From: Candidatus Aminicenantota bacterium
GTDB lineage: Bacteria; Acidobacteriota; Aminicenantia; UBA2199
Direction of reading: 5' to 3'
DNA: 10,436 nt
NCBI GenBank assembly: GCA_023136725.1
Contig: JAGLQR010000033.1
Span: 1 to 10,436 of the forward strand
The notes below the pieces were generated by a model that saw only the letters and a list, made by a program, of their open reading frames with translations, was not told the origin of the DNA and did no database searches. This document shows positions 5,106 through 10,436 of this stretch, one piece after another. How positions within the stretch are numbered: the first letter of the stretch is position 1; the number at the start of each line of letters is the position of its first letter. The position numbers and the translations under genes are program-made.

Positions 5106-7556
5106 ATGCAATTGTCTGAAATGAAGGTTGGGGATAAAGGGGAAATCCTCTCTGTTCAGGCAAAGGGGGAGATTCGGAGACGAATCCTCGATATGGGCCT
5201 TGTATATGGTGTCAAATTCAAAGTTGTCAGGGTTGCTCCGCTTGGGGATCCAATCGAGATAAGATTAAAAGGTTTTCATCTTTCTCTAAGGAAAGAAGAG
5301 GCAGCGTTCATCGAGGTCAAATTAAAAGGTCATATTGGTGATGGTGTTCCGATGAGAGAGTACGGCCCCCTCCATTCTCCTGTAATACGCAAAAATAATA
5401 ATAATAATGGCAACAGAAAAGACATTTCTGTTGCACTGGTAGGGAATCCGAACAGTGGAAAAACTTCTATATTCAACCTTCTTGTCGGTTCAAACAGGAA
5501 GGTGGGTAATTTTACCGGTGTTACAGTTGATAAATATGAAGGTACTATCAAATATAAAGGGTATTCAATAAAGATAATTGATCTTCCAGGGACCTACTCA
5601 TTGTCAGCTTATTCACCTGAAGAGGTTATTACAAGGAATTTCCTTCTAAAGGAAAAAACAGATGTGGTTGTTGATGTTATTGACGGCTCAAATCTTGAGA
5701 GAAATCTTTATCTTACAACACAATTAATGGAGCTAGGGACAGATATGCTGGTCGCTTTGAATATGTATGATGAAGTAAAAAAATCGGGAATTAGTATTGA
5801 CTTTAAACAATTACAAATACTTTTGGGATCACATGTAATTCCTACATCTGCAATTACAAAAACAGGTTTCACTTCATTATTGGATCATATTATAAGGGTT
5901 TTCGAAGGAAAAATAACAATAGCCAAGAATAAACTCACCTATAGTAATGAGATGGAAGAGATGATAAGCGGTTTGGAGGAAGTTATAAAAGTTGACAAGG
6001 ATATAGTTTCAGGACTTCATCCCCGATGGATAGCTATAAAACTGCTTGAGAATGACCAGCTTATTCATGAACTAGTGAGTGAAAAGCCGATATGGAGTGA
6101 AGTAAAACTTAAACTTAAGGAGACTTCCCTTTATTATTCAGAAAAATACAGGTCTGATCCTGAATTGATCATAACAGAAGATCGGCACTCTTTTATACGT
6201 GGAGCACTTAAAGAGACAGTTCAAGATACCGTTAAGGAGAAGAAAAGTATAACAGATAAGATCGATTCTGTATTATTGAACAGGGTAATAGGATTACCGA
6301 TATTTCTTGGAATAATGTGGCTGATTTTTCAACTTACATTTACTTTAGGCAATCCTTTTGTTGAGTTGATCGAATCATTTTTCAGAACTGCCGGAGCAAG
6401 TATTTCTGAACTTCTTCCAGTGGGTATTTTCAGATCACTTGTATCTGACGGAATAATAGCTGGAGTAGGTGGGGTTATTGTTTTTATTCCCAATATTATT
6501 CTCCTTTTTTTGGCTATTGCTTTACTGGAGGGGACCGGATATATGGCACGTGCTGCATTTGTGATCGATAAGGTTATGCACAAGGCAGGACTGCATGGAA
6601 AATCTTTCATCCCGATGCTGACAGGTTTTGGATGTTCAGTCCCCGCTATAATGGCTACGAGAACTTTAAAGAGCAAGTCAGACAGGATAGTAACAATGCT
6701 GATAATTCCTTTTATGAGCTGTGGGGCAAAACTTCCTGTGTATATTTTGCTGATAGGTGCATTTTTTCCCTCTAATATTGCAGGAAATATCCTTTTCGGT
6801 ATCTATCTTTTTGGTGTCCTTATAGCAATTTTGTCAGCTAAAATTTTGAAAAAAGCCTTTTTTAAAGGTGAATCAGAACCGTTTGTTATGGAATTACCTC
6901 CATACCGGATGCCCACGTTGAAGGCAGTTTTTTTCCAGACGAGTTTCAAAGCCAGAATGTACCTGAAAAAAGCGGGAACGATAATTCTGCTGGCATCAAT
7001 ATTAATATGGGGAGCCAGCAATTTTCCGAAGGATAGTTCTCTTGAAAATGATTTCAGAATAAACAGAGAGAACGTTCTGACAAAGATTGAATTGACCGAT
7101 ACTCAGAAAGAAAAAGCGATAAAGGTTCTGGAACTTGATACCAGATCCAAACAATTGGAGTATTCGCTTGCAGGAAGGATCGGGAAGTTTATTGAACCCG
7201 GTATCGCCCCCCTGGGATTTGACTGGAGGATCGGTGTTGCATTGACTGCCGGTTTTGCAGCTAAAGAAATTGTTGTTTCCACTCTGGGGACAATTTTTTC
7301 TCTGGGAGATGTTGATGAGCAATCAGAAGATTTAACAAAAATCCTTAGTAAAGATCCTGCTTTTTCCATTCCGGTAGCATTATCATTGATAGTATTTGTT
7401 CTCCTGTATGTCCCCTGTATTGCTGCAACGACAGTTTTTCACAAAGAGAGCGGATCATGGAAATGGACAAGGTTTTTTATCTTTTATACGATCGCAATGG
7501 GATGGGTAATGTCATTTTTTGTTTACAGGATCTCTCTCCTGTTTTTCAGTAATTAA
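5106..7556 (+). CDS. feoB: FeoAB fusion: GTP-dependent ferrous iron transporter
   Basis: An 816-residue natural fusion. Residues 1-73 are a FeoA domain (SH3-like; ILDMGLVYG and APLGDPIEI). A polar linker (about 75-105) includes five asparagines. The FeoB G domain follows: G1 GNPNSGKT (113-120), G2 region NFTGVTVDKYEG (135-146), G3 DLPG (159-162), G4 NMYD (219-222) and G5 TSA (247-249), then the helical GDI-like part. The membrane core starts at about 390 and has FeoB Gate features: GFGCSVPAIMATRTL (Cys510), PFMSCGAKLPVY (Cys539) and a C-terminal YVPCIAATTVF (Cys771). It imports Fe(II) across the cytoplasmic membrane, powered or gated by GTP. No separate feoC is present. AAGGAG sits 8 bases before the ATG. 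All G motifs look intact, so the protein should be active. Confidence 0.96.
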   Translation: MQLSEMKVGDKGEILSVQAKGEIRRRILDMGLVYGVKFKVVRVAPLGDPIEIRLKGFHLSLRKEEAAFIEVKLKGHIGDGVPMREYGPLHSPVIRKNNNNNGNRKDISVALVGNPNSGKTSIFNLLVGSNRKVGNFTGVTVDKYEGTIKYKGYSIKIIDLPGTYSLSAYSPEEVITRNFLLKEKTDVVVDVIDGSNLERNLYLTTQLMELGTDMLVALNMYDEVKKSGISIDFKQLQILLGSHVIPTSAITKTGFTSLLDHIIRVFEGKITIAKNKLTYSNEMEEMISGLEEVIKVDKDIVSGLHPRWIAIKLLENDQLIHELVSEKPIWSEVKLKLKETSLYYSEKYRSDPELIITEDRHSFIRGALKETVQDTVKEKKSITDKIDSVLLNRVIGLPIFLGIMWLIFQLTFTLGNPFVELIESFFRTAGASISELLPVGIFRSLVSDGIIAGVGGVIVFIPNIILLFLAIALLEGTGYMARAAFVIDKVMHKAGLHGKSFIPMLTGFGCSVPAIMATRTLKSKSDRIVTMLIIPFMSCGAKLPVYILLIGAFFPSNIAGNILFGIYLFGVLIAILSAKILKKAFFKGESEPFVMELPPYRMPTLKAVFFQTSFKARMYLKKAGTIILLASILIWGASNFPKDSSLENDFRINRENVLTKIELTDTQKEKAIKVLELDTRSKQLEYSLAGRIGKFIEPGIAPLGFDWRIGVALTAGFAAKEIVVSTLGTIFSLGDVDEQSEDLTKILSKDPAFSIPVALSLIVFVLLYVPCIAATTVFHKESGSWKWTRFFIFYTIAMGWVMSFFVYRISLLFFSN
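5394..5408 (+). repeat. In-frame AAT microsatellite in feoAB
   Basis: Five tandem AAT codons encode Asn97-Asn101 in the linker between the FeoA and FeoB domains. Because the unit is a codon, gain or loss of copies would change linker length without breaking the reading frame. Confidence 0.85.
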
Positions 7557-7570
7557 CTCACCAGTTAATT
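7551..7570. terminator. Inverted repeat at the feoAB stop codon, possible weak terminator
   Basis: AATTAACT-CACC-AGTTAATT is a perfect 8-base-pair stem with a 4-base loop, overlapping the feoAB stop (7554-7556) in the gap between convergent genes. It is AT-rich and has no T-run on either side, so it is a poor intrinsic terminator. It may instead stabilise the mRNA end. Confidence 0.35.
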
Positions 7571-7588
7571 GCCCTACAATGAGGATTG

Positions 7589-8020
7589 TCAGGTTTCTTC
7601 CCAATAGAGGCAATATTTCCTGTTTCCTACACTTATTTCCTTCACCCTTTCGTATATTCTGTCCCTTCTGCAGGCTTTTTTATCTTCATTAAAATAGACA
7701 CATTGGTAGCAGAATGTTGTGAAATCAGGATCAGATCTAATAATATCTAAAATTTCCTCTTTCCTCTTTTTTTCATAAACCGGAGCTTCCAATTCAATTT
7801 TTTTTATCTTGTTCAGAGTATGAAAATTTTTGTAAATTATTTTTATTATAATTGGAATGCCAGTGATAACAAATATTCTTAAAGGCCACAAATGAAAATA
7901 ACCCGGACGATTTAGTACATATGAAGCAATATCGATGAAAAGGAGAAATCCGGTTCCCGGAATAAGAAGTTTCATCCAGAAATTTTTATCTTCAAATAAA
8001 AATTTCATCCAATAATTCAT
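7589..8020 (-). CDS. Unrecognised membrane protein with a four-cysteine cytosolic or exposed tail
   Basis: I do not recognise this 143-residue protein. Two hydrophobic segments (about 17-35 and 46-63) are followed by a charged helix (about 66-95) and a tail with four cysteines: Cys104, Cys107, Cys117 and Cys137, spaced C-x2-C-x9-C-x19-C. Such spacing suits binding of zinc, iron or an Fe-S cluster, but no family is named. The N-terminus contains a small internal duplication, WMKFL (4-8) and WMKLL (15-19). No clear ribosome binding site precedes the first ATG (8018-8020); the ATGs at codons 5 and 16 are no better supported. A promoter-like pair lies at 8047-8074. It is convergent with feoAB, with 32 bases between stop codons. 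A link to iron is only suggested by the cysteines and the neighbour. The amino-acid composition and the intact frame suggest a real gene. Confidence 0.75.
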   Translation of the reverse strand: MNYWMKFLFEDKNFWMKLLIPGTGFLLFIDIASYVLNRPGYFHLWPLRIFVITGIPIIIKIIYKNFHTLNKIKKIELEAPVYEKKRKEEILDIIRSDPDFTTFCYQCVYFNEDKKACRRDRIYERVKEISVGNRKYCLYWEET

Positions 8021-8046
8021 ATAATTATTCTATTATTTAATTTCAA

Positions 8047-8074
8047 TTTATACAACCTTTAGTTCAATATTCAA
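8047..8074 (-). promoter_or_regulatory. Candidate sigma70-like promoter of the four-cysteine protein
   Basis: On the minus strand TTGAAT (8069-8074, 4/6) and TATAAA (8047-8052, 5/6) are 16 bases apart. Transcription would start near 8040, leaving a leader of about 20 bases without an obvious ribosome binding site. Confidence 0.4.
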
Positions 8075-8096
8075 TTGAGTTTGTAAATTCAAATTG

Positions 8097-8125
8097 TTGT
8101 GTGAACCCGGGTTTTGTTATATCAT
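8097..8125 (+). promoter_or_regulatory. Candidate promoter of the ABC-F gene, with a palindrome in its spacer
   Basis: TTGTGT (8097-8102, 3/6) and TATCAT (8120-8125, 5/6) are 17 bases apart. The spacer contains the perfect 10-base palindrome AACCCGGGTT (8104-8113), which stands out in AT-rich surroundings. A transcript from here would begin near 8132, consistent with a start codon at 8155 and not with the GTG at 8101. The weak -35 lowers confidence. Confidence 0.3.
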
Positions 8126-8142
8126 CTTCTTTCTCCGGAAAT

Positions 8143-8148
8143 GAAGGA
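8143..8148 (+). promoter_or_regulatory. Ribosome binding site that decides the ABC-F start
   Basis: GAAGGA, 6 bases before the ATG at 8155-8157. The open frame extends upstream to a GTG at 8101, but that codon has no ribosome binding site and would add 18 residues that do not fit the family. Confidence 0.7.
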
Positions 8149-8154
8149 AAAACA

Positions 8155-10101
8155 ATGTTGAGGCTTACAGGAATAAATTATTCGATTGGTGACAGAGATT
8201 TATTAAGTAATATTAACCTGATAATAAATCCCGGCCAGAGATCTGCACTTCTTGGTGTGAACGGTTCCGGGAAAACAACACTATTAAAAATAATTTATGG
8301 TGAGTTAGAGCAGGAAAGCGGCAATATCATGAGGCCGAATGATTATAAGGTCGGATATCTTCCACAGGAATTGACCGGATCGGAAAGAGGTAAAATAATC
8401 AATAGTGTTAAATCCGGAAGAAAAGATATTCTTACTCTTGAAAAGAGATTGACAGATATACGAAATTCACTTGATTCTTCGGAAGAAGAATACAATAACA
8501 TTAAAATAAAGAAGTTAGGAGATGCGGAAACTGAATTTGATTCAATTGGCGGGTATGATCTTGAGCGGAAGGCAAAAAAGATATTGTTCGGGCTTGGCTT
8601 TACCGAAGAGGATCTTGAAAAAAACGTTTCTGAATTGAGTGGTGGATGGCAAATGAGAGTAAATCTTGCAAAACTCCTTATTTCAGAGCCTGACCTTCTT
8701 CTTCTTGATGAACCGACAAATCATCTGGATATAAAAGCTATAGAATGGCTGGAAAAATTTCTGATTAATTTCAGAGGAAGTGTTCTTGCTGTGACTCACG
8801 ACAGGTTTTTTATTGACAGGGTTACAAATAATATTTTTGAATTAAGTGGGGAAAAACTGGGGTTTTATAGTGGTGGATACGATTTTTTTATAAAAAAGAA
8901 AAAAGCAGATGAAGAACTTGAAATAAAAAAGATGAAAGAATTGTTGAAAAAAAAGGAACATCTCGAAAGATTTATTAATCGCTTCAGATATAAGGCGACA
9001 AAAGCAAGACAGGTAAAAAGCCGTGAAAAAGAGTATGAAAAACTTGATGATGTTGAGTTGATATCCGCCCCGGAATTTCTGAAATTCAATATAAAAACAT
9101 CTACCAGTAGTTATCTTGATGTTATGTCTGCGAAGGAAGTTTGTTTTAAGTACAAGGATGATTGGGTTCTGAATAATTTGAATTTGAACATAACTAAAGG
9201 AGATAGAATTGCCCTGATAGGAGAGAATGGGTGCGGAAAGACTACATTGGCTAAACTCATCTCCGGCGAGCTTTTACCGCAAAAGGGTGAGGTTATTAAA
9301 GGTGAACGGACAGATATAGGATTTTATGCCCAGCATCAGGCTGAAGTGCTGGATCCTGATCTAAGTGTATTTGAGGCAATAACTTCAGAGGTTCCGGAGA
9401 CTGATCAAACTGTTATTAGAACTGTACTTGGATTGTTCGGATTTTCAGGTGATGATATTCGAAAGAAAATAGGCATTCTGTCGGGTGGTGAGAAGTCGAG
9501 AGTCTCCCTTTCCCGTATTCTCATGACACCTCAAAATTTCCTGATTATGGATGAACCGACCAATCACCTGGATTCAATATCCAGAGATGCCCTGGAGTCT
9601 GCACTCAGGAATTATGAAGGGACTCTTCTTCTTATCTCACATGATAGATATTTTCTGGATAAAATTGTGACTCGTGTAATTGAATTGAAAGCGGGCGGTA
9701 TTTATAACTATGATGGAAACTATTCATATTTTTTAAGCAGGAAGGAAGAGAATATCATTGATAAAAATTCCGGGGAAGTAACGGATGATGTTGCAGGCAG
9801 CTTCAGCAGAAAAGTCGAAAGGAAATTGCGTGCATTGTCCAGACAGGAGATCAGTGCCGAGAGGAGAATCCTGAGATCAACTATAGAAGAACTGGAATCC
9901 GGGATAAATGATCTTGAACTGGAAAAAAGAGAATTGGATAAAGTTTTATCTGATCATTCCACATATCAGGATTCAAGCATGATCTCCACCATTCAGAAAA
10001 AATATTCCAGTGTTATTCAAAACCTGGAATCATTATACAAAGAGTGGGAAATTACTCAAAATAAGATTGACATGTTAATGTCGAGTGTTAAAAATACTTG
10101 A
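8155..10101 (+). CDS. ABC-F family ATPase (ribosome-associated)
   Basis: A 648-residue soluble protein with two ABC ATPase domains and no membrane segment, as expected for ABC-F. Domain 1 has Walker A GVNGSGKTT (34-42), signature LSGGWQMR (161-168), Walker B LLLLDEPTNHLD (181-192) and switch His215. The inter-domain linker (about 240-320) is a charged helical pair with KATKARQVKSR (280-290), the P-site tRNA interaction motif region. Domain 2 has Walker A GENGCGKTT (356-364), signature LSGGEKSRV (442-450), Walker B ending DEPTNHLD (466-473) and His496. A C-terminal coiled coil (about 555-645) resembles that of Uup and YheS. Both catalytic sites look intact. ABC-F proteins bind the ribosomal E site and relieve stalled translation; some give antibiotic resistance, but nothing here singles that out. 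Its stop lies 3 bases from the convergent neighbour. Confidence 0.95.
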   Translation: MLRLTGINYSIGDRDLLSNINLIINPGQRSALLGVNGSGKTTLLKIIYGELEQESGNIMRPNDYKVGYLPQELTGSERGKIINSVKSGRKDILTLEKRLTDIRNSLDSSEEEYNNIKIKKLGDAETEFDSIGGYDLERKAKKILFGLGFTEEDLEKNVSELSGGWQMRVNLAKLLISEPDLLLLDEPTNHLDIKAIEWLEKFLINFRGSVLAVTHDRFFIDRVTNNIFELSGEKLGFYSGGYDFFIKKKKADEELEIKKMKELLKKKEHLERFINRFRYKATKARQVKSREKEYEKLDDVELISAPEFLKFNIKTSTSSYLDVMSAKEVCFKYKDDWVLNNLNLNITKGDRIALIGENGCGKTTLAKLISGELLPQKGEVIKGERTDIGFYAQHQAEVLDPDLSVFEAITSEVPETDQTVIRTVLGLFGFSGDDIRKKIGILSGGEKSRVSLSRILMTPQNFLIMDEPTNHLDSISRDALESALRNYEGTLLLISHDRYFLDKIVTRVIELKAGGIYNYDGNYSYFLSRKEENIIDKNSGEVTDDVAGSFSRKVERKLRALSRQEISAERRILRSTIEELESGINDLELEKRELDKVLSDHSTYQDSSMISTIQKKYSSVIQNLESLYKEWEITQNKIDMLMSSVKNT

Positions 10102-10104
10102 ATT

Positions 10105-10416
10105 TTAGCTTACGCCAGATTTGAAATCTTCCATCCTTTTAAAATAATCTGCAACAACTTTATCCGTATCCAGAGAGAGCTGAGCTGCAAATTTTTTAAG
10201 GAAGGTTTTTATATAAATATCCGGAGGGAGCAAATCGTACCGTTCAAGTTCAATATTGATCAGATGTTTGAGTGGAACTCCACTTAAAAATGCTATCTCT
10301 TCAAGTTCTATACCCAGGACTTTTCTTATCATTTTTAGTGCTTCTCCACCTATAATTTCAAAAGTAGGTACCCGGCTCTTCTGGATTTTTTCCCTTTTTG
10401 TTTTTATATTTTCCAT
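10105..10416 (-). CDS. RodZ-like helix-turn-helix protein, no membrane anchor
   Basis: A 103-residue protein. Residues about 26-85 match the cytoplasmic HTH of the RodZ family (HTH_25): ALKMIRKVLGIELEEIAFLSG, then a second helix ending ELERYDLLPPDIYIKTFLKKFAAQLSLD, with the characteristic RYDxLP and a FLKxFA helix. In RodZ this domain binds MreB and is followed by a membrane helix and a periplasmic part. Both are absent here and the frame ends cleanly at residue 103. AGGA about 7 bases before the ATG supports the start. It may be a stand-alone regulator or adaptor, of a kind also found in other bacteria with unclear roles. Its upstream neighbours lie outside the window. Function is not known; the fold assignment is fairly secure. 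Confidence 0.85.
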   Translation of the reverse strand: MENIKTKREKIQKSRVPTFEIIGGEALKMIRKVLGIELEEIAFLSGVPLKHLINIELERYDLLPPDIYIKTFLKKFAAQLSLDTDKVVADYFKRMEDFKSGVS

Positions 10417-10436
10417 CTTCTTATCCTGATAGTATT

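Noticed and set aside
7002..7369. Two minus-strand open frames opposite the end of feoAB
   Set aside because: They overlap each other and the conserved FeoB C-terminus and show no recognisable motif.
8101..8154. Longer ABC-F protein starting at GTG 8101
   Set aside because: No ribosome binding site at the GTG, a good one before the ATG at 8155, and the added residues do not resemble the family N-terminus.

Overview
The window comes from an AT-rich bacterium. Genes are tightly packed, Shine-Dalgarno sequences are clear in front of most starts, and one protein has a lipoprotein-type signal, which fits a cell with a periplasm or an exposed membrane face. The ferrous-iron transporter and the thiol-redox genes suggest an anaerobic or microaerobic lifestyle. 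A FeoA-FeoB fusion and a phosphate permease with a PhoU-like tail both bring Bacteroidota and related phyla to mind. However, candidate promoters here resemble the general sigma70 type (TTGACA with a 17-base spacer) rather than the Bacteroidota type, so I do not assign a phylum.

Left part (1-4931, all minus strand, so read from right to left): a PiT-type phosphate permease with a PhoU-like C-terminal domain; an ArsR/SmtB-family repressor with a CVC metal-site motif; a DUF318/ArsP-type permease; a 77-residue TM0996-like thioredoxin; a probable thioredoxin-fold lipoprotein; and the start of a CcdA/DsbD-type membrane thiol transporter that runs off the window edge. The last five look like one metal(loid)-responsive redox/efflux operon. 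I infer that CcdA passes electrons across the membrane to the lipoprotein thioredoxin, while the small cytosolic thioredoxin works with the permease. The phosphate permease just upstream is a possible arsenate entry route, which makes the arrangement suggestive of arsenic, but the substrate is not proven.

Middle part (4932-7556): a 174-base divergent control region, then feoAB, a fused FeoA-FeoB GTP-dependent ferrous iron transporter on the plus strand. Its promoter region holds a good sigma70-like promoter and two exact copies of a 10-base motif 32 bases apart.

Right part (7557-10436): an unrecognised two-helix membrane protein with a four-cysteine tail (minus strand, convergent with feoAB); an ABC-F ATPase (plus strand); and, only 3 bases beyond its stop and convergent with it, a small RodZ-like helix-turn-helix protein without a membrane anchor. 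I saw no tRNA, rRNA, CRISPR array, insertion sequence or prophage gene. The most interesting items are the complete redox/permease cluster next to the phosphate transporter, the four-cysteine membrane protein, and the repeated motif in the feoAB promoter.
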